Part shown: positions 25,335-37,918 of the stretch, piece by piece
Layout of the letters: each line of letters opens with the position of its first letter
Position numbering within the stretch: position 1 is the first letter of the stretch
DNA from: Epiperipatus broadwayi
Lineage: Eukaryota > Onychophora > Udeonychophora > Euonychophora > Peripatidae
Assembly: GCA_028023455.1 (NCBI GenBank)
Contig: JAQFVV010000319.1
Location: forward strand, 62,001-126,000
Reading direction: 5' to 3'
Length of the DNA stretch: 64,000 nt
Position numbers and translations under genes: made by a program
The notes under the pieces: model-generated
The model's input: only the letters and a program-made list of their open reading frames with translations
Database searches by the model: none
Told to the model about the DNA's origin: nothing

Positions 25335-25560
25335 CAGAACTCAGCTACCAAACATGAAGAGCAGCACTAGATGTAGGGTGAGGTACCTGCAGAACTGGGT
25401 TCGAATCCAGTTAGTGAGTTCCACAACACACATTACATGACAATGCACCTGATGCTACACTAGCAAAATTCTCTTGGGGCACAGGGGTCAGGGAGATACA
25501 AGAGAATCTATTCTTGTTTATTATAGCATTAGCCAATTCTTAAAAGCAACAATATTTATG
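25335..25560 (+). repeat. tRNA-derived SINE candidate
   Basis: A good pol III B box GGTTCGAATCC at 25398-25408 sits in a T-arm-like hairpin (ACTGG...CCAGT). Upstream GTAGGGTGAGGTACC is only a weak A-box. Downstream unique sequence with no clear A-rich tail or target duplication. A tRNA-head SINE is the simplest reading; it does not fold as an intact tRNA by eye. Confidence 0.35.
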
Positions 25561-27908
25561 ATATTTATATTTTATATCTAATATTTTATTTATCGAGATG
25601 AGATACTATTATGGCTGTGTGTCAAACAAATAAACATTATGATGGCAGATGTATGATTAAAAGTTAAAATTTAATTATAGAAATCTACATAAAATATGAT
25701 ATTTGACTTTGGTATTGGTATTTTATTAATTTCTGATACTATTAATAGTTACAGCTGGCAATGGATAATTATTTGATATACTATTTAATTACCTGACCAT
25801 CTGGGTACAATTTATTATAATACCATGCTTACGAGAATTATGATTTCAAATTATAATGTGAGATTTTGAGTCATAAGTTATAATCATGGTTATGGACATA
25901 CCAAGATTAATTTGACATAAATAATAAATATATTTAATTCAAATATAATGAGTAAACTAATACAGAGCATGATTTTGAGAATGTATAACTTTAAACAGTG
26001 GAAAGATGGAGTCATAGTGTAATGAATAATAAACAATATATAGAGGAATAGGTGGTACTCTTAGCGATGCAATGTGATGAACTTAAGTTGCAGTACATTG
26101 AAACTGTGGAGCCAATGGAAAACCTATGAAAAAGAGGCTGGCATCATGCTGAGTGGCCCATTGGAGGATGGTCACATTTACTTAATCATTTGTAAGGGAC
26201 AATGCTGCAATTACTCCCTAACCATGTGACAAAGATGGAATGCCCACAAGAACCTTTAATTATGTTCGCTTTATGGGAGATGAATGGGAAAATAGTAATC
26301 ACAGTTGATCCACTTTGAAACCTAAGGCTTTAAGAGTAATCATTGCATCTCTAAATTGTAACACATATATAACATAAATATAAATCATAACTTTTACTTT
26401 TAAATAACGCTTTAAAATCTCATGACTGATCTCCCAATGTCCACATTTAATAATTTAAACTTTCATTTACGCTCTCAAACAACATATAATTACTTGGTTT
26501 AACATGTGTAGATAAATCTTATTAAAGGAGAATCTTAAATGGGTTTAATAAGTTAGGCATAAATATGCTTGATAATTAATATGTCCTCCACCCAATTACT
26601 CACTGTACACTCGCATTTATAATTAAATGAAGCAAATATCAAATGCACATCTTTTAATACATAATAAATCATTATAATAAGTAATTGAAATAATTAGATA
26701 CATTAAAACATTGGGATTAGTATGATACACATTTGTCATTTTAGGCACATCATTGCATACGACAGAATTTGGATAATTTCCAAACTGGCAATTTAAATCA
26801 AGTGTAAGAAGGGAATATAATAATTCTCATCTTTAGTAGTCTGCACAATATGGCAGCAGCTTTTAGTTATATTATTTAGAATAGAATCAGTCTGGTTGGA
26901 AATTATCTAGGCATGATATTATAGAAGTAAAGAAAAACAAATTGAAAATATAAAATAAGTACCCAAAATGATAGAAAACAATGATCAGGTAAAAGGCCAA
27001 TAAACATCAAAACATATAGTGAGTTTTGCCTGTTTTGAAGATCAGGTAAGTTAATTACAAGAAAGAAATATTTACAGAGTTTTATATACATTAACATTTT
27101 AATAAATAAATTCATAATTATAGCTATAGCTTTTAAAAGAAAAGATTTAGAGTGTTTCTTGGGATACAGGTTACCCATTTTAAATTATATGATCATGCAC
27201 ATTTTATAATGTCACTGATTGTCCATTCCATGTTTATAGCAGCAGTTTTCATTCTTTGGCTTTAAAGTTTAAGATGGAGATTGAATGCAGTTTTCAGCAT
27301 GTAGCAGAGTTATATATTGGCATTTGTTCACCAATATTTCATCTTCTGAAGGGCATGGATGGAAAGTCAGGCATTTGGTAGACCATTCTCCAGAGGAGAA
27401 TATCACCCCCACCTTCTACTTGATCATTTCAAAGTTGGATCAAATTAAATTTATAAAGAAACATCACCAGCAGTCACAAAGGTTATACTAAATTTTATAA
27501 TAAAGTTTGAAGAGCCAGCGTGAATCCAATTTTGTTGTTTTATATTAATTTTGTTTTTTACCTATAAATGTGCAGATCCATCGAACATGACATATTGAGT
27601 CAAAATGTGTTCCTCTCTAGTCCATGCCTGCTTGATTGATCTGCCATACCCTCAGGTGAATCAGTCCATTAGTAAATAGTTTCTACATTTTTAATTAAAT
27701 CTGAGCACTATGTTTTCTCTTTTGTCTAATTTGTTTTTGTACATTATTTTAGTACATTTTTCTTGACCTGATTACAAGATACAATACAACTTTACATTTG
27801 AAGCCAATAAAAAACTTTTCTAGGAATTTTAAGTAATCCATCATCTCTCACCAACCATGACTTTCAAATATTTAAATACAATAATAATTTATAAAGTCTA
27901 AAAGTTCA
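25561..27908. other. No gene recognised
   Basis: AT-rich DNA with only short chance frames. A word near 27570 (GATCCATCGAACATGA) resembles the edge of the element A LTR (GATCCATCTAACATGA near 6220), which may be a fragment of a related repeat. Nothing else supported. Confidence 0.4.
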
Positions 27909-27909
27909 C

Positions 27910-28892
27910 ATGACCCACTACTCTCAGTGCCATCTCATATTGCTGACCACCTGATCTCACACCTGTTGAAAAGATAAATAATTACCAATATACATATTTC
28001 ATGCTAAACCAGCTATCATCAGTTGGTCTAGATTACTATCTTCACACATATATATATAATCAGTGCTCAGCTTTATATAAAGATAGCCAATATTCATACT
28101 TTAATGGACAGGCTTCAAACTACACCAACCCACAACTCTTCAGCCTTCCATTTCATTGAAAATCTGATGATGGAATGTTCAAAGCCCATGTTAGTGCCAA
28201 GGTTGTCATCCTCCTCATGTTGATGTATTAGTCATTCTGACCCCTCATGTACAGGAGAATAATCCATTTATACATACATATGTGAGGGATGGGTAGACCT
28301 TTTACACACTATTTATATAAATTATTACATTGTACAGGCTTAAACCTGCATTTATATATGGAATGTATGCGGAATTTGAACTCAGATTTTCACACAACCA
28401 TGTATTAATTTATATAAATAGTATGTAAAAGATCTGCCCATCCCTCACATATGTATGTATAAATGGATTATTCTCCTGTACATGAGGGATCAGAATGATT
28501 AATACATCAACATGGGTAGGATGACAACCTTGGCACTAATATGGGCTTTGAATGTTCCATCATCAGATTTTCAATGAAATTGAAGGCTGAAGAGTTGTGG
28601 GTTGGTGTAGTGTGAAGCCTGTCCATTAAAGTATGAAGATTGGCTATCTTCATATAAAGCTGAGTACTGATTGTATACATATGTGGAGATGGTAATCTAG
28701 ACCAACTTATGATTGCTGGTTTAGCATGAAATACATATATTGATGATTATTTATTTTTTCAACAAGTTATGTGATAAGATGGATCAGCAATATGAGATGG
28801 CACTGAGAGTAGTGGATCATATGAAAGTCTGAGTTCGAATCCAGAATATATTACATATATAAAGGCAGATTTAAGCCTGTACAATGTATTAA
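27910..28892. repeat. Four-part alternating palindrome
   Basis: A ~417-bp left arm (27910-28326) is the inverted copy of the right arm (28403-28825), for example CACTACTCTCAGTGCCATC against GATGGCACTGAGAGTAGTG. The spacer 28328-28395 is in turn the inverted copy of the sequence following the right arm (28823-28890), which carries a B-box-like GAGTTCGAATCC at 28831-28842. Order: R', X', R, X. Arms match well but with scattered differences and small indels. It looks like two inverted copies of a SINE- or MITE-like repeat. No target duplication was identified. Confidence 0.75.
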
Positions 28893-30601
28893 AATGTAAA
28901 ACTATAAATCTAAACCCGATTTTGATACTCATTACTTTTAAAAATAACATTATAGAAAATTGACAAAATAAATAATGAGTGTTATATAAACGCTATATAG
29001 CTTTAGAGAAATTTAAAATTATTTAAGAAAATATATTATTTTTATTTAAAGTTTATATATGATATTGAAGTATTTATGTATTCATTGCACATTTAACAGA
29101 TGCTTACATATATACCTAATATTGTAACACACACAATCCAATATCTAGGGATTAAATTTAGGTAAAATGGAGGTGGTGAGTGAAAGACAATAGATCAGGT
29201 GAAACTAAAGTTTGAACTCGAATCTAATTGTTTCAACATTTGTTCCTAAACATTTTATTAAAATGTACAGGTTTTGAACTTAATTACCTACATTTGAAAT
29301 GCCATTTTCTTTTACAAAAAATCCTATACAAATATTTTAGCCTCTGATACCCATTATCATAGTTCACTTGGCAACAATCCCACTTTTCTGAGCTCAGATT
29401 ATGAGTTCTTAACTTAATACAGAATCAATGTGTACACATTGGAGATATTTGAGAGAATGATACAAAATTATAATGACTTACTCTTCTTCTCTATTGAATT
29501 TCAAATATTTGTTTTAGTCTGAATACACAGTTTTATGTAGAACTTTGTATAGGTAATCTTTATATTATTTTTCATAATGTTTTTTTTAAATCTTCCAATG
29601 TTCTATATTTGCTGGTTTATCCAGAATTCTATAGTCTAGATAACTTACTACAATATTCTGCCTAGAGATGGTGTTAAACTTAAGTGCAATAAACATGATA
29701 AAAACTTTATTCCTAGTTAAAAATAGTAAATGGTAATTGCTTTTTTTTAAGGCATGGAACAGCTGAAGTAAGATCTGTGAAAAATATATTATCAAACATT
29801 CATTTTATATCTAAATTATTTAAACAATAATTATTTCATTTCATATATTTCCATGACATGTCAACAAAGCATTCACTTATTCTTAAGAAATAATCTCACA
29901 TTTCTCTAATACAGTAATATGCTTCATGTGGTCATCTTTAGAAATCAGATAAGCATTTACATTGCTCTGGGTGGGATACAAGTTCTATTGGAATAAATTT
30001 TATTAATACATTTTTATATAAAATTTATCATCATAAATAATATCTCATTGTGCAAAAACTAAGAAACTCGGCTACCAAATTATGATATATATATATATAT
30101 ATATAATAACCATTTTGACTTATTCATGACACACTGTTAATAAACTTTTCAACACACTGTCCTTATTTTACATTGGCAGCAATTTAATAAGTACCGGACA
30201 TGAAAAGTTTATTAACATTTAATTGAATGGGCAAAATTGGAAATTATATATATATATTCAAGTTTTGTTTTTACCTTAGCACATCTTTTACCTTTGCTCA
30301 ATTATATTGTAACCATATTGAAATGATTGAAGTATTAATATAACTGATCAAATTAATTCATAGCACTTCTCCATAAAAACTCATAACTTTTCAATCCAGT
30401 AAAAAATGATCAGACTGACTTATTTTACTACATATATATTTCATGTAAAAACTTCCATTCTTCAATTGAAATAGCGTTTTAAATACTCAAATCTTCCCTT
30501 CAGAAATAATGGCACAATTTTTTATATAAATATAATTACATAACAGTTGTTTTTTAAAGTTTGAATATATTCACAACACACACCCATATATATATATATA
30601 T
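28893..30601. other. No gene recognised
   Basis: AT-rich, with (AT)n near 30085-30105, 30247-30258 and 30586-30601, the last being the target of element C. A TTTGAACTCGAATCT word near 29210 recalls the X segment of the palindrome. No coding feature. Confidence 0.45.
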
Positions 30602-33147
30602 TGTAACCAGTTGGATTACATAGCACACTCTGATTTAGTGTGTGTGCATAAATATATATATAAAGTAGAAAGGAAAAGTAAAAATAAACACAGGATAAAT
30701 TTTTGTAGATATTTTTCTATATTTCCTAAAACAAAATAATAATAAGTAAAGGGTTAAATAATTCTGGGTTTAAAGTAAAATTTCATTGGAAAATAAGTAT
30801 TTTAAAAAGGTCTGATAAATAATATTTGTAATTCTGATTTTGAAATTAACAAAAAAAAAGCATAATTTCTTTTTTAAAATCTTTTAATTAATACTTGTAG
30901 AAAATATCTTTTTAATTAATTAATTAATTTTTAATTAATTAATTTTTTAATTAAGGATTATCACACCTTTGGTCAAATTCCAAAGATTAAAGTAAAAACA
31001 TAAAAATCACACTTTGATAAAAAATTTCAGCTTGTTTTCAAATGGATTAGACAGATTGAAAACAGCCACTGTGTTTTTGTCGCCTGACCTAACCAAGGTT
31101 ATAAAAGACTGATAAAAAATATTAGTTTAGTTTGTCTTGCAGTTTAGTAAGGGTTAGCAGAAGATCTAGCTGTAAAGTTGGCTAAAATATTTTCTGAAGA
31201 GTTGGTAACTGTAGCAGAAAATGGCCACAGTAAAGCTAACTGCAAAGATAGCTAGAATAATTATCAAGAGAACTGCCATGAGGATGTAAGAAGGCAAGAT
31301 AGTAGACTGTTTTCCTTAGCAGGAGTTTGAATTCACATGGAAAAAATGACCCACTTCTTTGTGCTGAAATTCATAGCCTTAAATGTGGAGAGTTAGCTGC
31401 TTGCCTGGAACAGTTCTACACAGACAGGAGACCAACTACAGTCCAACATTATACTTGAATTATGTACTTTTACCTGATGATGACAATTGCCTGGATTGAC
31501 AAAAAACATGCTTCTCCAAGAGAAACACCAACTGAATAAAGAAAGTTATAAGTATGCTGCATCAGATATATGCAGAAAAGCGCACATAAACGTATATATA
31601 GTTGGTGAGTTATTTTGAAATAAGTCATATAAAATAGACATATATAGAACAATATTATTTTAAGTCGTTAAAAATCTATATATTTTAAAAGAATATAAAG
31701 TACTTTTGCTTGAATTATAATTAAGAATCAAAAATAATTCATTGATCATCTGGTTTTAAAGGCAAAAGAGATGTGTTTGAACAATAATCCTCTTGGACAT
31801 TATTTTGAAAAATTTATATTAAAAAAAAAATCAATGATTCAATAATTTAATTTAAAAACGTTGATAATTAATCAACAAATACCTGTCAAAAATTGACTAT
31901 ACTTTTTTAAGGAAAAAAAAGAGAACTTATAAATTGAAACTAATTTTAAAATTGTATCTATATGTTATTTATACATACACATATAGATATGAAAATTGTG
32001 CATATTTTCCAAAGAATTCAATAATGAAAATATAGTATTATTGCTGTTAAGTTAAAATATTATGTAAATATCAGCATGCGCACACACATATGTAAAATTT
32101 AATCATTTTTTTATTAATTATTTTATGTCAATTGAAATAGATTAATTGTATAATAGAAATCATGCATCTGTGCGCACATATATGTAAATCCATGTAACAA
32201 TTCAAATTTTGAATAGCAATTATGTAAATCACCAATGTGATAATTTTTTATTGTATAAGACTTAATTTATATGCATTAACTTGAATTTTGTAGTAATCTT
32301 GTAAATTACACAGTGATGATTTTATTATTATGGATCATTCAAAATCAGAACCCTTAACTTATAAAACCTTAAATACCATTTTTATTGTTATTAATAAACT
32401 TATTTAATTGTTAAAATTGTTTCCATCATCTCTTGGTCATGTACAGTAATAGAGCTTATGTTCTCTGGGCTAGATTCATGCATGGATAAATGGGGATGCA
32501 TATTTAGTGCTTTGGGGCATCCAGAGATGATCAATCATCATCCTGGTTGGTACAAAAGAGGATACTCTTTAAAACCCATGCACTACCTTTTATTTTAATT
32601 TAGTCTTATTAGAAGTTAAGTTTATAGTTGGCCAATACAAGTGGTCTTGGCATTGATGATGATCAGCATATTTTAAATCTCCCAGCATTATTGTTTAGAT
32701 TTTTCTATTTATGTATTCTGATGGATTGGCACTAAGCTAGTGCATTCAAGTTATGTTTAAATAATTGCCCAAGCTGGCAAAGGCTCAATAGTTAGCCTGA
32801 TCTAAGGAAGATACATATCCAATCCAGTCACAAGATGGACAGTTGATATTATATTTTATTGTGGATCATTAATGATAATGAATGGCATTTTACTTATACT
32901 GATATTTACTTTATAATGCTGGTTGATAAATAATTGTGCTTTTAGTTGCTCTTCTGAGTTAGCTGGCTGATCTCTCAATGTTCACAGAGATTTTTTAATC
33001 TCATGTCCTTCTTTAAATATATCTTATATATACTTTAGTAAATTAATGATCTTTGATTTTGTATTGACTTGGGGTTGATGATGATTTTCCATCACTCCAG
33101 GTTCAGCCATTCTTTTTCTGTGCATCTGATATCCCCATCCTGTTACA
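30602..33147 (+). repeat. Element C 5' LTR
   Basis: 2546 bp, TGTAACCAGTTGG...CTGTTACA. Near-identical to 33450-36002 apart from indels; at 30908-30955 it carries a TTAATTAA-rich run where the other LTR has a unique ~60-bp segment (33765-33828). Confidence 0.9.
31100..31107 (+). promoter_or_regulatory. TATA-box candidate in element C LTR
   Basis: TATAAAAG, conserved in the 3' LTR at 33974-33981, about 500 bp into the LTR. AATAAA near 32393 could serve as the poly(A) signal, which would make R plus U5 the larger part of the LTR. Inferred from motifs only. Confidence 0.35.
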
Positions 33148-33149
33148 AA

Positions 33150-33167
33150 TGGTGCCCAACGTGGGGC
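33150..33167 (+). other. Primer binding site of element C
   Basis: TGGTGCCCAACGTGGGGC, two bases after the LTR end. Matches the known tRNA-Lys(1,2)-type primer site TGGCGCCCAACGTGGGGC at 17 of 18 positions. Confidence 0.85.
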
Positions 33168-33449
33168 TGATAATGATCATATACTGGTCATCATCACTTC
33201 AAAATTACCAACATGATCTCAAACAAGAAAAAAATATATGCATTTTATGCAAAATTAACTTTAAAAATTACTGTGAAATATGTGACAAGAGTATTTTGTT
33301 AACTGTCAAATATCTGTCAGATGTCTAAAGATATTGATGAGTACATAGTTTTAGATATGAGCTTTGTTTTCATTATATATGTAAATTCTGTAAAATATTG
33401 TTAAAAATATATTTCATTTTTATTTTCTTTTTCCCTCAGACCAGGGCAA
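33168..33449 (+). other. Element C minimal interior
   Basis: No open frame of note. It ends TTTTTCCCTCAGACCAGGGCAA before the 3' LTR; this is not a strong polypurine tract, with only GACCAGGGCAA as candidate. Packaging or dimerisation signals would have to lie here or in the LTR. Confidence 0.6.
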
Positions 33450-35999
33450 TGTAACCGGTTGGATTACATAGCACACTCTAATTTAGTGTGTGTGCATAAA
33501 TATATATATATAAAGTAGAAAGGAAAAGTAGAAATAAACACAGGATAAATTTTTGTAGATATTTTTCTATATTTCCTAAAACAAAATAATAATAAGTAAT
33601 GGGTTAAATAACTCTGGGTTTAAAGGAAAATTTCATTGGAAAATAAGTATTTTAAAAAGGTCTGATAAATAATATTTGTAATTCTGATTTTGAAATTAAC
33701 AAAAAAAAGCATAATTTCTTTTTTAAAAACTTTTAATTAATACTTGTAGAAAATATCTTTTTTAATTAATGCTTATTTGCATTTCTACTATGTAGTTAAA
33801 AAAATGTTTGTAGATGAAAAATTCTAAAGGATTATCACACCTTTAGTCAAATTCCAAAAATTAAAGTAAAAACATGAAAATCACACTTTGATAGAAATTT
33901 CCAGCTTGTTTTCAAATGGATTAGACAGATTGAAACCAGCCACTGTGTTTTTGTCACCTGACCTAACCAAGGTTATAAAAGACTGATAAAAAATATTAGT
34001 TTAGTTTGGCTTGCAGTTTTGTAAGAGTTAGCAGAAGAGCTAGCTGTAAAGTTCACTACAATATTTTGTAAAGAGTTGGTAACTATAGCAGAAAATGGCC
34101 ACAGTAAAGCTAACTGCAAAGATAGCTAGAATAATTATCAAGAGAACTGTCATGAGGATGTAAGAAGGCAAGATAGTAGACTGTTTTCCTTAGCAGGAGT
34201 TTGAATTCACATGGAGAAAATGACCCACTTCTTTGTGCTGAAATTCATAGCCTTAAATGTGGAGAGTTAGCTGCTTGCCTGGAACAGTTCTACACAGACA
34301 GGAGACCAACTACAGTCCAACATTATACTTGAATTATGTTCTTTTACCTGATGATGACAATTGCCTGGATTGACAAAAAACATGCTTGCCCAAGAGAAAC
34401 ACCAGCTGAATAAAAAAAGTTATAAGTATGCTGCATCAGATATATGCAGAAAAGCACACATAAACGTATATATAGTTGGTGAGTTATTTTGAAATAAGTC
34501 ATATAAAAATAGACATATATAGAACAATATTATTTTTAAGTCGTTAAAAATCTATATATTTTAAAAGAATATAAAGTACTTTTGCTTGAATTATAATTAA
34601 GAATCAAAAATAATTCATTGTTCATCTGGTTTTAAAGGCAAAAGAGATGTGTTTGAACAATAATCCTCTTGGACATTATTTTGAAAAATTTATATTAAAA
34701 AAAAGTAAAAAATCGATTCAATAATTTAATTTAACAATGTTGATAATTAATCAACAAATACCTGTCAAAAATTGACTTTCCTTTTTTTAAGGAAAAAAAA
34801 GAACTTATAAATTGAAACTAATTTTAAAATCATATCTATATGTTGTTTATACATACACATATAGATATGAAAATTGTGCATATTTTCCAAAGAATTTAAT
34901 AATGAAAATATAGTATTATTGCTGTTAAGTTAAAATATTATGTAAATATCAGCATGCGTACACACATATGTAAAATTTAATCATTTTTTTAATAATTATT
35001 TTATCTCAATTGAAATAGATTAATTGTATAATAGAAATCATGCATCTGTGCACACATATATGTAAATCCATGTAACAATTCAAATTTTGAATAGCAATTA
35101 TGTAAATCACCAATGTGATAATTTTTTATTGTATAAGACTTAATTTATATGCAATAACTTGAATTTTGTAGTAATCTTGTAAATTACACAGTAATGATTT
35201 TATTATTATGGATCATTCAAAATCAGAACCCTTAACTTATAAAACCTTAAATACCATTTTTATTGTTATTAATAAACTTATTTAATTGTTAAAATTGTTT
35301 CCATCATCTCTTGGTCATGTACAGTAATAGAGCTTATGTTCTCTGAGCTAGATTCATGAACAGATAAATGGGGGTGCATATTTAGTGCTTTGGGACATCC
35401 AGAGATGATCAATCATCATCCTGGTTGGCACAAAAGAGGATACTCTTTAAAGCCCATGCACTACCTTTTATTTTAATTTAGTCTTGTTAGAAGTTAAGTT
35501 TATAGTTGGCCGATGATGATCAGCATGTTTTAAATGCCCCAGCATTATTGTTCAGATTTTTCTAGTTATGTATTCTCATGGATGGGCACTAAACTGGTGC
35601 ATCCAAGTTATGTTTGAGTAATTGCCCAAGCTGGCAAAGGCTCAATAGTTAGCTGGTCTAAAGAAGACCCATTTCCAATCCAGTCACAAGATGAACTGTT
35701 GATGTTATTATATTTTATTGTGGATCATTAATGATGATAAATGGTATTTTACTTATAATGATATTTACTTTATAATGCTGGTTGACAAATAATTGTGCTT
35801 TTAGTTGCTCTTCTGAGTCAGCTGGATGATCTCTCAATGTTCACAGAGATTTTTTAATCTCATGTCCTTCTTTAAATGTGTCATATATACTTTAGTAAAA
35901 TAATGATCTTTGATTTTGTATTGACTTGGGGTTGGTGATGATTTTCAATCATCCTGGGTTCAGCCATTCTTTTTCTGTCCATCTGATACCCATCTCGTT

Positions 36000-36002
<3 letters not shown>
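33450..36002 (+). repeat. Element C 3' LTR
   Basis: 2553 bp, TGTAACCGGTTGG...CTCGTTACA, followed at once by a long (AT)n. Its few differences from the 5' LTR suggest a fairly recent insertion. Confidence 0.9.

Positions 36003-36056
<54 letters not shown>
36003..36056. repeat. (AT)27 microsatellite
   Basis: About 54 bp of pure AT dinucleotide directly after element C's 3' LTR, the continuation of the tract found on its left side. Confidence 0.95.
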
Positions 36057-36062
<6 letters not shown>

Positions 36063-37784
36063 GGTTGTAATTATATGTTAGACTATTCCCATCATTTAGA
36101 ATTGTTAAATGTTTTTAGAAAAAATTCAAAATTTATTTAAACTTTCCAAATGAATTCAATTGTTAGTAAAAGTTCACAGATTAGTACATTACAACTTTTT
36201 GGATAATATTACTCTTTTTAAATAAATTATGAATTTTTCTAAAGATATTTAACAATTAATTTTATATGCTAGAAATAGCCCAATGTATAATTACAAGTAA
36301 AATGTCATTTTCGAAAACTTTCAAACAAACAGTACTCAGTAGCCGATACTTGACCAATATGGTTTGAGTTCAGAGGATATCAACAGATATTGCAAAGTTT
36401 TTAATGTAAGGTAAGTTCTCTGGAGAGGTATAATTGTTAATATTTAATTAGATACATTAATAATTTTAAATGTCTATAAATGTAGACTCTGAAAATTTAA
36501 AAGTAATGTCTGCCTACTTAATTCTGGGCCGCAGTTTTTTTTTTAAAAAAAAAAATCCTTAATCCTATTAAGGATACAATGCAACACAATAATTATTCTT
36601 TTGTTAAATCAGGAATTTACTACAGCATGCCTGCTTCTCTTACTAGTTCAGATCAATTACTGCTAAATGTTAAAAATTCTTATGCCAATGCATTGAAAAG
36701 GAATTCTGAGATGGAAATAACAAAAGATTGACTTACTTAAGAAAATATTGCAGTGTGTTTTTAATATACATTGTTAACAAAAAATTGATTTAAATTCAAT
36801 TTCAAATATTAATATTTTAGAATATATAAATATATGTGATAAGTAGAATACAACAATATTTTCACAAGTTTTAAAATATTTTTATAAACTATTAATGAGT
36901 CTTCAATTATTTCTATAATTATGAAGTTCCCTCATGAATTTTACAATGACTTAAAGAAGACAAATTGTAGGAAGTGATTTGTACAAATTTAGATCATTCT
37001 AACAATCAGTATACTGTAATTAAAAAAGCATCCATTTTCTAAATGAAAATGGCATATACTAATAAATGTGACATCTTAAATTAAAAGCTACCATATGAAT
37101 TCCTAGATCTACAGTACTTATTAAATACTATAGAAAAAATATTAATTTTTTAAAAAAGAACTACATTGTCCATTTTTATAATCATTGTGGTCTTTACTAC
37201 TTTTCTCAATAAAAAGTTCAATTTCTGGACTTAACGACATTGCATGTGATAGACACCCTTATTTTCATGTTCAGTTGTATTACACCACAATATTTCTTCT
37301 ACGCAACAAGAAGTCAACTCACCAAGAAGTGTCTTTATCAATTTTTGCACATAGAAAAAAGACTAATGTGTCAAATTTTTTTTATTATCATTCCAGAATA
37401 ATGAAAATTTAGATCAAATATTAATTCAAAATTTTCCTCAACATAATGATACTAATTTATATAAAAAGGAAGCATTAGTATTCCAGAAAATCAATTATAG
37501 AAAACAATACTCTTTTAAACACACAGAGATAGATAGTAATATAGATAGTCTACATAGGCCCAAAACAGGCTTCCTCCTTAGATGAAACAGAAAACTTCAA
37601 ACAGTAGAGAAGAAAAAATGACTTGAAATCACAAAAAAGAAAGAAGTCTATCATAATTCTCACAATGAAAAAAATAATGCCAAAAAAATCAGAAGAATTA
37701 ACTCCCAATAGACAATGATAATAAACAATTCAATATCTGCTATAAAAAGACAAGATATGCTAACTTAATAAGAGAGATTCAGTG
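36057..37784. other. No gene recognised
   Basis: AT-rich DNA with poly-A/T runs (for example 36537-36556). Short frames such as 37185-37412 have no recognisable domain. It ends with the 12-bp left target duplication of the next LINE. Confidence 0.45.
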
Positions 37785-37918
37785 TTACACTTTGTTGGTA
37801 AAGTTTCTGGAGTTGTTAAAAATTTATATCATATTAGACTCAGCACAATTTCCCAATGGGAAAAAAGGCAAAAAGACCCATGAAGATAAGGTGAGTGAGT
37901 TAAAAGATAATTATAAGA

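Larger units (their letters stand above)
30602..36002 (+). mobile_element. LTR element C, giant LTRs with a 302-bp interior
   Basis: Two near-identical 2.55-kb direct repeats with perfect short inverted ends TGTAAC...GTTACA enclose only 302 bp. The interior starts AA then TGGTGCCCAACGTGGGGC (33150-33167), one mismatch from the lysine-tRNA primer site of many retroviruses and LTR elements, fixing plus orientation. Both flanks are (AT)n (ATATAT at 30596-30601 and 36003-36008). It encodes no gag or pol; all reverse transcription proteins must come from elsewhere. The interior is TRIM-sized, but the LTRs are far longer than those of TRIM elements. Confidence 0.9.

Noticed and set aside
25335-25420. 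Functional tRNA gene at the GGTTCGAATCC motif
   Set aside because: No acceptor stem, D arm or anticodon arm could be assembled around it; a SINE head is more likely.
28831-28842. tRNA gene at GAGTTCGAATCC
   Set aside because: Only a B-box-like word within the palindrome repeat; no cloverleaf.
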